Source: NCEH01 sp043195095 (GTDB lineage: Bacteria > Pseudomonadota > Alphaproteobacteria > Rhizobiales > Xanthobacteraceae). From it: 64,000 nucleotides of DNA. Shown here piece by piece: positions 41,492 through 50,419 of the stretch. The first letter of the stretch is position 1. Every line of letters begins with the position of its first letter. A program made the position numbers and the translations under genes. Where the stretch lies: the NCBI RefSeq assembly GCF_043195095.1, contig NZ_JBAFWN010000005.1; one strand, written 5' to 3'. The notes beneath the pieces are model-generated. The model made no database searches. It saw only the letters and a program-made list of their open reading frames with translations, and was not told where the DNA came from.

Positions 41492-41842
41492 ATGGCAACG
41501 GCGACGATCTATGGCATCAAGAATTGCGACACCATGAAAAAGGCGCGGGCCTGGCTCGATGCCCATGGGATCGCTTATGTTTTTCATGATTATAAGACCC
41601 AGGGCATCGACCGCCCCATGCTGGACGCCTGGGTGCGCGTGCTCGGGTGGCAGGTGCTGCTGAACCGCGCGGGCACGACATTCCGCAAGCTGCCGGACGC
41701 CGAGAAGACCGACCTGGACGAAGACAAGGCGGTGGCGCTGATGCTGGCCCAGCCCTCCATGATCAAGCGGCCGGTGCTGGATCTCGGCGGCCCGCTGATC
41801 GTGGGCTTCAAGGACGGGGAATACGCAGCCGCGCTTGGGTAA
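41492..41842 (+). CDS. ArsC/Spx-family (YffB-like) thioredoxin-fold protein
   Basis: A 116-residue protein of the ArsC/Spx superfamily. YGIKNCDTMKKARAWLD carries the single N-terminal Cys, as in YffB, and the C-terminal RPVLDLGGPLIVGF is the conserved 'RP(V/I)' loop. Genuine arsenate reductases show a C-x2-C or downstream Cys pattern not seen here; YffB-like proteins have unproven, possibly glutathione-linked functions. It converges with rnhA, 33 nt away. Confidence 0.88.
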   Translation: MATATIYGIKNCDTMKKARAWLDAHGIAYVFHDYKTQGIDRPMLDAWVRVLGWQVLLNRAGTTFRKLPDAEKTDLDEDKAVALMLAQPSMIKRPVLDLGGPLIVGFKDGEYAAALG

Positions 41843-41875
41843 GGGCTCTATCCCCCGCGCTCCAAGGGCGAGCCC

Positions 41876-42343
41876 CTAGACCACCCCGACCCGCGCCATC
41901 CCGCCGGGCTTGAACGGCGCCATGCCGTCGCGGGCGAGCTGGTCGGCGCGCTCGTTCAGTTCATTGCCGGCGTGGCCCTTGACCCAATGCCAGGCGATCT
42001 CGTGGCGGCCGAGGGCGGCGTCGAGGCGCTCCCAGAGATCCTGGTTCTTCACCGGCTTTTTGTCGGCGGTCCGCCAGCCGTTGCGGCGCCAGCCGGCCAC
42101 CCATTTGGTGATGCCGTTGCGCAGATATTCGCTGTCGGTGTGAAGATCCACCGCGCTCGGCTTCTTCAGCGCCTCCAGGGCGCTGATGGCGGCCATCAGC
42201 TCCATGCGGTTGTTGGTGGTGTGCGCCTCGCCGCCGGAGAGTTCCTTCTCGTGCGGCCCGGAGCGCAGAACCGCCCCCCAACCACCGGGGCCGGGATTGC
42301 CGGAGCAGGCGCCGTCGGTCCAGATCTCGATGCGCGCGCTCAT
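41876..42343 (-). CDS. rnhA: Ribonuclease HI
   Basis: Degrades RNA in RNA-DNA hybrids. The 155-residue enzyme shows all four catalytic acids: Asp in IWTDGACSGNPGPGG, Glu in NNRMELMAA, Asp in LHTDSEYLRNG and Asp in ERADQLARD. ATG 42343 overlaps the thrB stop (ATGA). It is last in the ispH-thrB-rnhA operon, which is an arrangement found in many alphaproteobacteria. Confidence 0.96.
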   Translation of the reverse strand: MSARIEIWTDGACSGNPGPGGWGAVLRSGPHEKELSGGEAHTTNNRMELMAAISALEALKKPSAVDLHTDSEYLRNGITKWVAGWRRNGWRTADKKPVKNQDLWERLDAALGRHEIAWHWVKGHAGNELNERADQLARDGMAPFKPGGMARVGVV

Positions 42344-43305
42344 GCGGCCAGTCCATAGTCGCGCGCGGTGTGCACCGCGCGATGGAAGCGCAGCTTGCGC
42401 AGATATTCCAGCGGGTCCTTGGGGCGCACCAGGGCGCCCTCGGGTACGTTCAGCCAGTCCACGAGACGCGTCAGCAGAAAGCGCAAGGCCGCACCGCGCG
42501 CGAGGCGGGGCAGGGCCTCCACCTCCCCAGTGGTCAGCGCGCGCACCGCCTGGTAGCCGGCGAGAAGCGCCCGGCCCTTGGTGGCGTTGAAGGCACCATC
42601 CTGCTCGAAGCACCAAGCATTCAGGCACACCGCCACGTCATAGGCATAAAGATCGGTGCAGGCGAAATAGAAGTCGATGATGCCGGAGAGCCGATCGTCG
42701 AGAAAGAAAGCGTTGTCCGGGAACAGGTCGGCATGGATGACGCCGGCCGGCAGGCCGTGTGGCCATGCGCTCTCCAGTTCGGCCAGCTCGGCGCCGATGG
42801 TGTCCGCGAGGCCCGGCACGACCTCATCGGCGCGCGCGCGGGCGGCCTCGAATAGCGGGCGCCAGCCGGCGACGGAAAGCGCATTCGGCCGCTTCAACGC
42901 GAAATCGGCGCCGGCAAGGTGCAGCTTCGCGAGCGCCTCGCCCAATTGCCCGCAATGGGCGGCGGTCGGACGGCGCACCGAGACCCCGCGCAGGAAGGTG
43001 ACGATCGCTGCCGGCCGGCCAGCAAGCTCGCCCAGCATGGCGCCGTCGCGCCCGGGCACCGGCTCGGGGCAGGACAGGCCGCGCGCGGCGAGATGCTGCA
43101 TCAGGCCGATGAAGAACGGCAGGTCCGCCGGGTCCACCCGCTTTTCGTACAAGGTGAGAATGAACGTGCCGCGACTGGTCTGCAGTAGGAAGTTCGAGTT
43201 CTCCACGCCCTCGGCGATGCCGTGGAAGGATTCCAGCGTGCCGATATCGTAGCGCTCGAGGAATTCGGCAAGGCTCGTGGCCGAAACGTCGGTATAGACA
43301 GCCAC
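42340..43305 (-). CDS. thrB: Homoserine kinase (ThrB type II, APH fold)
   Basis: Phosphorylates homoserine in threonine biosynthesis. The 321-residue protein belongs to the aminoglycoside-phosphotransferase-fold form of ThrB. The catalytic loop is VIHADLFPDNAFF and the metal-binding DFG-like segment is GIIDFYFACTDLY. Start ATG 43305 lies three nt after the ispH stop, and its end overlaps rnhA, so the three are probably one operon. Confidence 0.95.
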   Translation of the reverse strand: MAVYTDVSATSLAEFLERYDIGTLESFHGIAEGVENSNFLLQTSRGTFILTLYEKRVDPADLPFFIGLMQHLAARGLSCPEPVPGRDGAMLGELAGRPAAIVTFLRGVSVRRPTAAHCGQLGEALAKLHLAGADFALKRPNALSVAGWRPLFEAARARADEVVPGLADTIGAELAELESAWPHGLPAGVIHADLFPDNAFFLDDRLSGIIDFYFACTDLYAYDVAVCLNAWCFEQDGAFNATKGRALLAGYQAVRALTTGEVEALPRLARGAALRFLLTRLVDWLNVPEGALVRPKDPLEYLRKLRFHRAVHTARDYGLAA

Positions 43306-43308
43306 GCT

Positions 43309-44271
43309 CTATTCCGCCGCGTCGGGGCGCAGGGCGCGGGGCAGGGGAAAGAAGACGTCTTCCTGGGCGGCGGTCACGGTCTCGACATGCAAGGTGTAGC
43401 GCTCCGCGAACGCATCGAGGATTTCTTCCACCAGGACCTCGGGGGCCGAGGCACCGGCGGTCACGCCGAGGCTGGAGATGCCTTCAAAGCGCGGCCAGTC
43501 GATGTCGGCGGCGCGCTGCACCAGCACGGCGACGTCGCAGCCCTCGCGCGCGGCGGTCTCGCGCAGGCGCTGGGAATTGGAGGAATTGGGCGCGCCCACC
43601 ACCACCATGGCATCCACCTTGGGCGCCACCGTCTTCACCGCTTCCTGGCGGTTGGTGGTGGCGTAGCAGATGTCTTCCTTGTGGGGCGCGACCGTCGCCG
43701 GGAAACGCGACGTCAGGATCGCGACGATCTCCGCCGTGTCGTCGATGGAAAGGGTGGTCTGCGTCACATAGGCGAGATTGTTCGGATCGCGCGGGGTGAA
43801 GGCCCGCGCATCCTCGGCGGTCTCGATCAGCGTGACGACGCCCGGCTCGAACTGACCCATGGTGCCCACCACTTCCGGGTGGCCCCTGTGGCCGATCAGC
43901 AGGATGTCGCGGCCCTTCTTGTGGTGCACCTGGGCTTCGCGATGCACCTTGGTGACCAGCGGGCAGGTGGCGTCTATGGAGAAGAAATTGCGCGCTGCGG
44001 CATCTTCCGGCACCGATTTGGCGACCCCATGGGCGGAGAAGATCACCGGCGCGCTGGTGGGCGGAATCTCGTCCAACTCGCGCACGAAGATCGCGCCCTT
44101 GTTCTTAAGCCCTTCCACCACATACTTATTATGCACGATCTCATGGCGCACATAGACCGGCGCGCCATGGATCTCGAGCGCCCGTTCCACCGCGTCGATG
44201 GCGCGCACGACGCCGGCGCAGAAACCGCGCGGGGCGCAGAGCAGGACACGGAGCGGGGGCTTTTCTTCCAT
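43309..44271 (-). CDS. ispH: 4-hydroxy-3-methylbut-2-enyl diphosphate reductase
   Basis: The last enzyme of the MEP isoprenoid route, an iron-sulfur protein. The 320-residue protein has the three cluster-binding cysteines: RGFCAGVVRAI (Cys18), IDATCPLVTKVH and DICYATTNRQEA. The catalytic Glu and conserved HEIVHNKYVV and SAHGVAKSV blocks are also present. It is first in the ispH-thrB-rnhA operon. The 254 nt upstream, divergent from trcR, show no further feature. Confidence 0.97.
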   Translation of the reverse strand: MEEKPPLRVLLCAPRGFCAGVVRAIDAVERALEIHGAPVYVRHEIVHNKYVVEGLKNKGAIFVRELDEIPPTSAPVIFSAHGVAKSVPEDAAARNFFSIDATCPLVTKVHREAQVHHKKGRDILLIGHRGHPEVVGTMGQFEPGVVTLIETAEDARAFTPRDPNNLAYVTQTTLSIDDTAEIVAILTSRFPATVAPHKEDICYATTNRQEAVKTVAPKVDAMVVVGAPNSSNSQRLRETAAREGCDVAVLVQRAADIDWPRFEGISSLGVTAGASAPEVLVEEILDAFAERYTLHVETVTAAQEDVFFPLPRALRPDAAE

Positions 44272-44525
44272 GATTCATATGTTCCAGGGTTCAGACGGTG
44301 AAAAGCCTCGCCCGCACCCCGCCTGTCAAGCGGCGCGGTCGGCGCGGGACGATTCGCACCGGGCCGCAGGGGACCATTTGCATAAGAACGCACAGGCGCT
44401 TATGTTAAAGGCATCCCGGACATCGTGAGACATCCGCGGTTCGCTCCCGACCCGGAGCGACCTCGCGCAGATTTGCGCCCCAGGTGTCGCGAATGTCCAC
44501 CTAAGAGAAGCTTCAGAGGCAGCCC

Positions 44526-45221
44526 ATGTCACCCAACACCCCCCTGATGCCGAAAGCGACGGCCGTTTGGCTGGTGGAGAATACCGCGCTCACGTTCGAG
44601 CAGATCGGCGATTTTTGCAAACTTCACCCGCTGGAAGTGAAGGGCATCGCCGACGGCGAGGTCGCGCAGGGAATCAAGGGGCTCGATCCCATCTCCAACG
44701 GCCAGCTCACGCGCGAGGAAATCGACCTTGCGGAGAAGAACGAGAGCCGCCGGCTGAAGTTGCAGGAATCCAAGGTCCGCCTGCCGGAGCAGAAGCGCCG
44801 CAAGGGGCCGCGCTACACCCCGGTCTCGCGCCGCCACGACCGCCCGAACGCTATCCTGTGGCTGATCCGCAACCATGCCGAACTGAAGGATGCGCAGATC
44901 ATCCGCCTCGTCGGCACGACCAAGGCGACGATTCAGCAGATCAAGGAACGCACCCACTGGAATTCGGCGGCGCTCACCCCGATGGACCCGGTGACGCTCG
45001 GCCTGTGCAGCCAGATCGACCTGGACATGGAAGTCCAGCGCGCCGCCAAGGATCGGCCCGCCTCCCCCGCCGGCGAGGACAAGGGCGCAACCCTTCTGCC
45101 CGCCGACGTCACGACCCGCCAGGACGAGTACGAGAGCGATCACGCGCCGGCCGGCCGCCGGGAATCGCTGGATCTGGAAACCGTGTTCGCCAAGCTCGGC
45201 GGTTCCAAGAAGGGTGAGTGA
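44526..45221 (+). CDS. trcR: Cell-cycle transcriptional regulator TrcR (DUF1013)
   Basis: A 231-residue protein of the family formerly called DUF1013, restricted to alphaproteobacteria, where TrcR is linked to cell-cycle transcription. Characteristic segments are PKATAVWLVENTALTFEQIG, FCKLHPLEVKGIADGEV, the PRYTPVSRRHDRPNAILWL block and IIRLVGTTKATIQQIKERT. The helical parts resemble HTH domains. The start is ATG 44526. A terminator follows the stop. Confidence 0.93.
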   Translation: MSPNTPLMPKATAVWLVENTALTFEQIGDFCKLHPLEVKGIADGEVAQGIKGLDPISNGQLTREEIDLAEKNESRRLKLQESKVRLPEQKRRKGPRYTPVSRRHDRPNAILWLIRNHAELKDAQIIRLVGTTKATIQQIKERTHWNSAALTPMDPVTLGLCSQIDLDMEVQRAAKDRPASPAGEDKGATLLPADVTTRQDEYESDHAPAGRRESLDLETVFAKLGGSKKGE

Positions 45222-45261
45222 GCCGCGCCGCGCTCTGGCGCGGTGCTCGGCCCCTGAACAG

Positions 45262-45294
45262 AAACGGCGCCCCCTGAGGCGCCGTTTTCGTTTC
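45262..45294 (+). terminator. Intrinsic terminator after trcR
   Basis: AAACGGCGCC (45262-45271) pairs with GGCGCCGTTT (45278-45287) around CCCTGA, followed by TCGTTTC. It lies 40 nt after the trcR stop. Confidence 0.85.
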
Positions 45295-45343
45295 AGCGGG
45301 GCTGCGTGCCGCGGCCGTTCATTGCCGCGCGTGGCCTTGGGCC

Positions 45344-46180
45344 TCAATGGGCCATCAGCACCGGCACGGTCATGGTGTCGAGGATCTCGCGGGTGACGCC
45401 GCCCATCACCAGCTCCTTCAGCCGGGAATGGCCATAGCCGCCCATGATGACGAAATCCGCGCCCTGGTCGGACACTTCGTTGAGGATCGTGTCGGCGATC
45501 TGCTGGCCAGCGCCGATGTGCAGCTTGTGCACGTCTGCCTTCAGCCCGTGGCGGGCGAGGTGGCGCGCAACCTCGGCGCAGCCTTCGGCGCTTTCTTCAT
45601 CCTCGTTGCCGCGGATCACCGAGAGCACCTCGATGGTCTTGGCCAGATGCAGGAGGGGCATGCCTTCGTTGAGGGCGCGCGCGGCGGCGCGGCTGCCATC
45701 CCACGCGATCACCGCGCGGCCGGTGCCGAGCGGCTGGGTCTGCACATAGGGCACCAGCAGCACGGCGCGCCCGCTGTCCATCAGCACGGTCTCGGCGATC
45801 ACCTCCTCCGGGCCGGGACGGTCGGGATCGGGCTGGGCGACCACTGTGAGGTCGAACAGGCGGGCCATGCTCGCGAATCGATTTGCCGCAATACCGAGCG
45901 AGGCGCTGAGCGTGCGGGTTTCATAGACGATCCCTGCCGCTGCGGCTTCCTGTCCGAAACGCACCGCCGCCTTCTGCGCGGCTTCCTCGTTTTCCTTGAT
46001 CTGCGCATCAATGAAATCGGTCGGAAGCGCCCCCATATAGAAGGGCGGCACTTCCATTTCATAGGTCACCGCGAGGCCGGTCAGGTTCGCGGACAGGCGG
46101 GCGGCGAGTTGGATCGCAAATTCGCCGGCCGCGTCACGCGCGCCGCCGTTGGTGAGATTAACGAGAATGTCCCGGATCAT
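45344..46180 (-). CDS. Universal stress protein (two-domain UspA)
   Basis: A 278-residue tandem UspA-type protein. The N-terminal domain opens MIRDILVNLTNGGARDAAGE, and the C-terminal domain ends with the nucleotide-binding signature GGYGHSRLKELVMGGVT. ATP or AMP binding is implied; physiological role is usually stress survival. It is convergent with trcR and has 335 nt upstream, before the glycosyltransferase gene. Confidence 0.93.
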   Translation of the reverse strand: MIRDILVNLTNGGARDAAGEFAIQLAARLSANLTGLAVTYEMEVPPFYMGALPTDFIDAQIKENEEAAQKAAVRFGQEAAAAGIVYETRTLSASLGIAANRFASMARLFDLTVVAQPDPDRPGPEEVIAETVLMDSGRAVLLVPYVQTQPLGTGRAVIAWDGSRAAARALNEGMPLLHLAKTIEVLSVIRGNEDEESAEGCAEVARHLARHGLKADVHKLHIGAGQQIADTILNEVSDQGADFVIMGGYGHSRLKELVMGGVTREILDTMTVPVLMAH

Positions 46181-46328
46181 CGGAAATGGCCTCTCCTAGC
46201 CGTGTCGGCGACACGACCTTAGCTCGTGCCGACGACATTTAATTCAGCTTAAGTATTGGCCACAATTCCTTCATTGACCCGCCGCAAATTTCGACCGCGG
46301 GTCGGATATCAACATCTGAAATGGAAAA

Positions 46329-46421
46329 CGCGGCCGCCGGGGGGAGGCGACCGCGTCTATGGACGGCGTCGGGGGAAGCACGCCGTCCACCGCGTAAACG
46401 CGATACCGGAACTGCGGTTCC
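46329..46421. other. Three consecutive hairpins upstream of the glycosyltransferase
   Basis: Hairpin 1: CGCGGCCGCC (46329-46338) with GGCGACCGCG (46346-46355), one mismatch. Hairpin 2: GGACGGCGT (46361-46369) with ACGCCGTCC (46380-46388). Hairpin 3: GGAAC (46408-46412) with GTTCC (46417-46421). TTCTAAAAAAA follows at 46428-46437. The block could be a structured leader or a small RNA; no T-tract follows on the plus strand. Confidence 0.45.
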
Positions 46422-46515
46422 CCTAGGTTCTAAAAAAATGTCGAGTCTCTCGCCTATCCCCACGATCCCGGCTAAACGGGTGAAAATAGCCAGCGGCGCC
46501 AAGGGCGGCTTTCCC

Positions 46516-47529
46516 ATGACACCCGACCTCAGCATCGTCGTTCCGGTCTACAACGAGGCGGACGGCCTGCCGACCTTCCATGCCAAGCTCAGCGCCTGCG
46601 CCCAGGCGGTGGCCCGCGCGCGCGGCATGCGGATCGAGATCGTCTATGTGGACGACGGCAGCCGGGACGCCTGCGCCACCGTGGCCGGAGAATTGCCGGC
46701 GCTGGGCGTCGATGTGCAGGTGGTGGCGCTCTCGCGCAATTTCGGCAAGGAAGCCGCTCTGCTCGCCGGGCTCGACCATGCGCGCGGTGATGCGCTCTTG
46801 TTCATGGACGGCGACGGCCAGCATCCCCCCGAAATGATCGAAACCTTCGTCGGCCTCTGGAAGGATCAGGGCTATGACGTGCCCTATGCGGTCAAGGCCG
46901 ACCGTATGGACGAGGCGGCCTCCCGGCGCTGGTTCGTCAAGGTGTTCTACAAACTGCTGAATTTCGGCGCCTCCACGCGCATTCCAGAGGATGCGGCGGA
47001 TTTTCGCCTGCTCTCGCCGCGCGCCACGGCGGCCCTGCGCCGCCTGCCGGAGCGCAACCGCTTCTTCAAGGGTCTGTCGAGCTGGATCGGCTTTCGCCAG
47101 ATCGCCGTGCCCTACCGGCCCGCGGGGCGCACCCACGGGTCCAGCAGCTGGAGTTTCTTCCGCCTGCTGAGTCTGTCCATGGAGGCGCTGACCTCCTTCT
47201 CGCCCGCCCCCCTGCGGCTCGCCGGCTTGGTGGGCGCCGGGCTTGCCGGCATCGCCTTCCTGTATGGCGTGTGGATCGTGATCGAGCGCCTGTTCTGGGG
47301 CATTCCCGTTCCGGGCTATCCCTCGCTCGTGGTCGGCCTGATGGTGATTGGCGGCGTGCAATTGCTGGTGATCGGGGTGATGGGCGAGTACATCGCGCGC
47401 ATCCTGTCCGAGATCAAAGCGCGCCCGGTCTATTTCGTTGCCGACCATGCGCTGCGCCATGATGAGGAGCCGGCGGCGCCCGCCGCGGATTATGCCGATG
47501 TCGGCGCGCGCCCGATGATCCTGCCGTGA
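46516..47529 (+). CDS. Family 2 glycosyltransferase with two membrane helices (polyprenyl-phosphate type)
   Basis: A 337-residue enzyme of the DPM1/ArnC group, which transfers a sugar from a nucleotide donor to a polyprenyl phosphate. The catalytic DXD-like loops are present: IVVPVYNEADGL, VYVDDGSRDAC and LLFMDGDGQHPPEM. Two C-terminal helices (LAGLVGAGLAGIAFLYGVW, then LVVGLMVIGGVQLLVIGVM) anchor it. The ATG at 46516 is chosen for the family N-terminus; an in-frame ATG at 46438 exists. Its stop overlaps the following YdjC gene (GTGA), indicating coupling. Confidence 0.9.
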   Translation: MTPDLSIVVPVYNEADGLPTFHAKLSACAQAVARARGMRIEIVYVDDGSRDACATVAGELPALGVDVQVVALSRNFGKEAALLAGLDHARGDALLFMDGDGQHPPEMIETFVGLWKDQGYDVPYAVKADRMDEAASRRWFVKVFYKLLNFGASTRIPEDAADFRLLSPRATAALRRLPERNRFFKGLSSWIGFRQIAVPYRPAGRTHGSSSWSFFRLLSLSMEALTSFSPAPLRLAGLVGAGLAGIAFLYGVWIVIERLFWGIPVPGYPSLVVGLMVIGGVQLLVIGVMGEYIARILSEIKARPVYFVADHALRHDEEPAAPAADYADVGARPMILP

Positions 47530-48350
47530 AATCCATCTGGATCTGCGCGGACGATTATGCCCTTGCGCCGGGTGTGTCGGCGGCCATCCGCGCGCTCCTG
47601 GCCACGGCCCGGTTGAACGCCACTTCGGTGATGACCGTGTTTCCCGGCCTCGCCGAGGAGGCCGCGCGCCTTGAGGAGAGTGTGCAGGTAAAGCCGGCCC
47701 AAGCCTCCGCCAGCATCGGCCTGCATGTCACGTTCACCGGCGGATTTACCCCGCTCGCCGCCGATCCGCTCGGCGGGGCGGCGTTTGCGCCCTTGCAGGC
47801 GGTGGTCAGGCGTGCGCTCACCGGCCGATTGGATCGGGCTGCGGTCCGCGCCGAGGTGGAAGCCCAGTTCCAGGCCTTCCATGCCGCCTTCGGCCGGCCG
47901 CCAGACCATGTGGACGGCCATCAGCATGTGCACCTTCTTCCCGGCATCCGTGGCGCGGTTTTGGAAGCAGCGGCGCGCCATGCACCCGGCGCCCTGGTGC
48001 GCGACTGCACGCCGGCCGCGCGGGCGCGCCTCGGCTTCGATGCCAAGGCGCGGCTGCTCGGCCTGTTTGCCACCGGGCTGAAGGCGCAGGCGCAGGCGCA
48101 GGGCTTGCCGACCAACAGCGGTTTTGCCGGCGCCTATGATTTCGGGCCGCAGCACGATTTCGCGGCGCTGCTGGCCCATTTCATCGCGGGGCTTCCCGAT
48201 GGGGGCCTCGTCATGGTGCACCCCGGCCATCCCGACGCGGTGCTCGCAAGCCGCGATCCCGTTACCGATCAGCGTGCACGCGAATATGCTGCCCTGGCGG
48301 ACGATGGTTTTCCCGCGCTGCTCGCCAGGGCGGACGCGCGGCTGGCGTGA
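47526..48350 (+). CDS. YdjC/ChbG-family carbohydrate deacetylase
   Basis: A 274-residue polysaccharide-deacetylase-like enzyme. The metal-binding site is IWICADDYALAPGVS (two Asp), IGLHVTFTGG (His) and DGHQHVHLLPGI (His-x-His). It starts at GTG 47526, overlapping the glycosyltransferase stop by four nt. In Francisella and Bordetella a YdjC protein (NaxD) deacetylates N-acetylgalactosaminyl-undecaprenyl phosphate made by a glycosyltransferase (FlmF2). The pairing here suggests an equivalent step, but sugar identity is unknown. HpnK-like hopanoid roles are an alternative. Confidence 0.88.
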   Translation: MKSIWICADDYALAPGVSAAIRALLATARLNATSVMTVFPGLAEEAARLEESVQVKPAQASASIGLHVTFTGGFTPLAADPLGGAAFAPLQAVVRRALTGRLDRAAVRAEVEAQFQAFHAAFGRPPDHVDGHQHVHLLPGIRGAVLEAAARHAPGALVRDCTPAARARLGFDAKARLLGLFATGLKAQAQAQGLPTNSGFAGAYDFGPQHDFAALLAHFIAGLPDGGLVMVHPGHPDAVLASRDPVTDQRAREYAALADDGFPALLARADARLA

Positions 48351-48385
48351 GCCTCGCCGAAGGTCGCGTCCTTCCCCGCGGCGGG

Positions 48386-49711
48386 TCAGGAAGCCGGAGG
48401 GCGAGCCGCCGGGGGCGTGACCGGCTTGGGATCATAGGCATAAGACAGCGCGTGATAGAGCGGCTCTGGCGCGAGCAGGCGGGAGAGGCCCGCGGCCAGC
48501 AGCGCCGTTGCGAGAAGCGGCACCACCAGATGCACCTCGTTGGTCATCTCCATCACGATGACGAAGGCGGTCAGCGGCGCCTGAACCACGCCCGCGAAAT
48601 AGGCCACCATGCCCAGCATGGCGAGCGCGCGCACGTCGATGTGGGGCAGAATCCCCGAAAGCGCCGCGCCGAAGCCGGCCCCCACGGAGAGCGAGGGTGA
48701 AAACAGTCCGCCGGGAATTCCGGCGGCGGAGGACAGCATCGTTGTCACGAGCTTGATCGGCGCATACCACCAGGGATGGGTGATGCCCTGTTCGAGCAGC
48801 TCGCGGGTGGGCGCATAGCCCGAGCCGCCGGCAAAGCCGTCCGTCGTCACGGCGAGCACCGCCACGACGAGGCCGATCAGGCCTCCATAGAGCCAGGGCG
48901 TGCGCTTCAGGCGGCCGATCATTCCGCTATTGGCGAATGAGAGGGCGACCAGGCCGCGCGAGAAAATGGCGCCTGCGATGCCGCCCATGATCGCGCATGC
49001 GGCGACCGCCGTCCATCCGATCTGCTGGGGAAAGGCCTCGCCCGGAATGGCGCCGAAATAAGAATATTGGCCCACCAGCACCAAGCTCACCAGGCCGGAT
49101 ATGACCACGGCGTAGGAGATCATGCCCGAGAGGCGCTTGTCGTAGGATTTGGCCATCTCCTCGATGGCGAACATGATGCCGGCGAGCGGCGTGTTGAAGG
49201 CACCCGCGATGCCGGCGGCGGCGCCGGCGAGGATCAGGCCGTTGGCGCGCCCGATGCCGACGAAGCCGGCGAGAATCACCATGATCGCGCAGCCGAGTTG
49301 CACGGTCGGCCCCTCGCGGCCGATGGAGGCGCCCACGGCAAGGCCGGCGATGGTAAGGGCGACCTTGCCCAGCGTCACCTTCACGCTCAGCAGCCTCGCG
49401 CGATGGGCGGGATCATTCGACCGGCGCGCGGAAATGGCTTGTGGGATTCCGCTGCCCTGGGCGCCGTCGAAATAGCGGGCGGTGAGATGGGCGAACAGGC
49501 CGAAGCCGACCGGCGTTATGATCAGCAGTGCGTAGGGCACCTGATGCGAGATGGCGACATACAGCTCCTGCCCGCGATCAGCGGCGGCGGCGAACAGGAC
49601 CGAGGCAAGCCCAACCCCCACCGCGCCCAGGAGAAACACGCATCGGCGCTTCCAGAAGATCCGCGACGTGAGAGCGACCCGCACCCGCCGCAAATCCCGC
49701 TTGAAGATCAT
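48386..49711 (-). CDS. ClC-family chloride/proton antiporter
   Basis: A 441-residue inner-membrane protein with the ClC signature motifs: GSGIPQA, GREGPTVQ and GIPGGLFSPSL. The gating glutamate (E148 in E. coli ClC) is the Glu of GREGP, and the proton glutamate (E203) is retained in FAIEEM. Both being present favours H+/Cl- exchange over a channel. No CBS domains follow. ATG 49711 is chosen over a GTG at 49726. It converges with the YdjC gene, 35 nt away. Confidence 0.93.
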   Translation of the reverse strand: MIFKRDLRRVRVALTSRIFWKRRCVFLLGAVGVGLASVLFAAAADRGQELYVAISHQVPYALLIITPVGFGLFAHLTARYFDGAQGSGIPQAISARRSNDPAHRARLLSVKVTLGKVALTIAGLAVGASIGREGPTVQLGCAIMVILAGFVGIGRANGLILAGAAAGIAGAFNTPLAGIMFAIEEMAKSYDKRLSGMISYAVVISGLVSLVLVGQYSYFGAIPGEAFPQQIGWTAVAACAIMGGIAGAIFSRGLVALSFANSGMIGRLKRTPWLYGGLIGLVVAVLAVTTDGFAGGSGYAPTRELLEQGITHPWWYAPIKLVTTMLSSAAGIPGGLFSPSLSVGAGFGAALSGILPHIDVRALAMLGMVAYFAGVVQAPLTAFVIVMEMTNEVHLVVPLLATALLAAGLSRLLAPEPLYHALSYAYDPKPVTPPAARPPAS

Positions 49712-49866
49712 GGTTCTCGCCCTCACGCCCAGCCTTCCCAGGCGTTACGGGCTGGCGGCGCCACCGTCAATGCGCATGAAGGGCAAAAGACTCGGAATGC
49801 GACCGTTCGGCCCACCGGCCGGTGATGTCGCTTGATGACAGACCGTCGCAGCCGGGCGGACGCTTC

Positions 49867-50172
49867 CTATTTGGAGGCAGACTTGCGCTGAAGGGAAGGC
49901 TTCAGGGAGACCGGCGCTTCGACCATCTCCGCGCTCAGGCGCGCCACCGCGCGGCAGAATATGGACATCACCAGCGCAGCAATGGCGCACATGATGAGCT
50001 TGAACAGAAGGTCAAAGCCGGACATGGCCGCCTGAGGAAGATCGAAACCGTAAATCAGATACAAGAAAAGCGAGTAAGCCGTAGACGCAATCATCGAGCA
50101 CGTCAAAATCGCCGCGCAAGCGACGAAGAAAAACATGGACAATACGTTCATCAACTCCTGAACTTTGCGCAT
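49867..50172 (-). CDS. Small two-helix membrane protein
   Basis: A 101-residue protein with two hydrophobic segments (VLSMFFFVACAAILTCSMIA and LFKLIMCAIAALVMSIFC) and a short basic C-terminal tail (SLQRKSASK). GGGAAG precedes ATG 50172. I do not recognise the family. The surrounding sequence, including 50173-50419, is slightly AT-richer than average and has no other gene I can support. Confidence 0.6.
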   Translation of the reverse strand: MRKVQELMNVLSMFFFVACAAILTCSMIASTAYSLFLYLIYGFDLPQAAMSGFDLLFKLIMCAIAALVMSIFCRAVARLSAEMVEAPVSLKPSLQRKSASK

Positions 50173-50419
50173 AAGACTTCCCCGTTAGCGGAGCTTCGTG
50201 AAACGGGTCAACTTGCGTCCGACTAAAATCATGATCCAAACACCCGATGGTTCCGCATTTATAGCAAACCCTAAGGGCAAGTTAAAGAGTGCCGGCCAAG
50301 TTATCGAATGCGTGAATAAGTCGGTTATTCAGGTGAACGTCGTGTCCCGCTACCTTTCCATTTGTTGCGACGCACTGTGAAAAACGATTGAGCGCACCGA
50401 TCCTGTGCGACGTGTCGCC

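Noticed and set aside
41492..41842. Considered as a true arsenate reductase
   Set aside because: Only the single YffB-type cysteine is visible, and there is no arsenic-resistance neighbourhood.
50198..50380. A 60-codon plus-strand frame between the small membrane protein and the ABC transporter
   Set aside because: No ribosome-binding site, signal or recognisable pattern.
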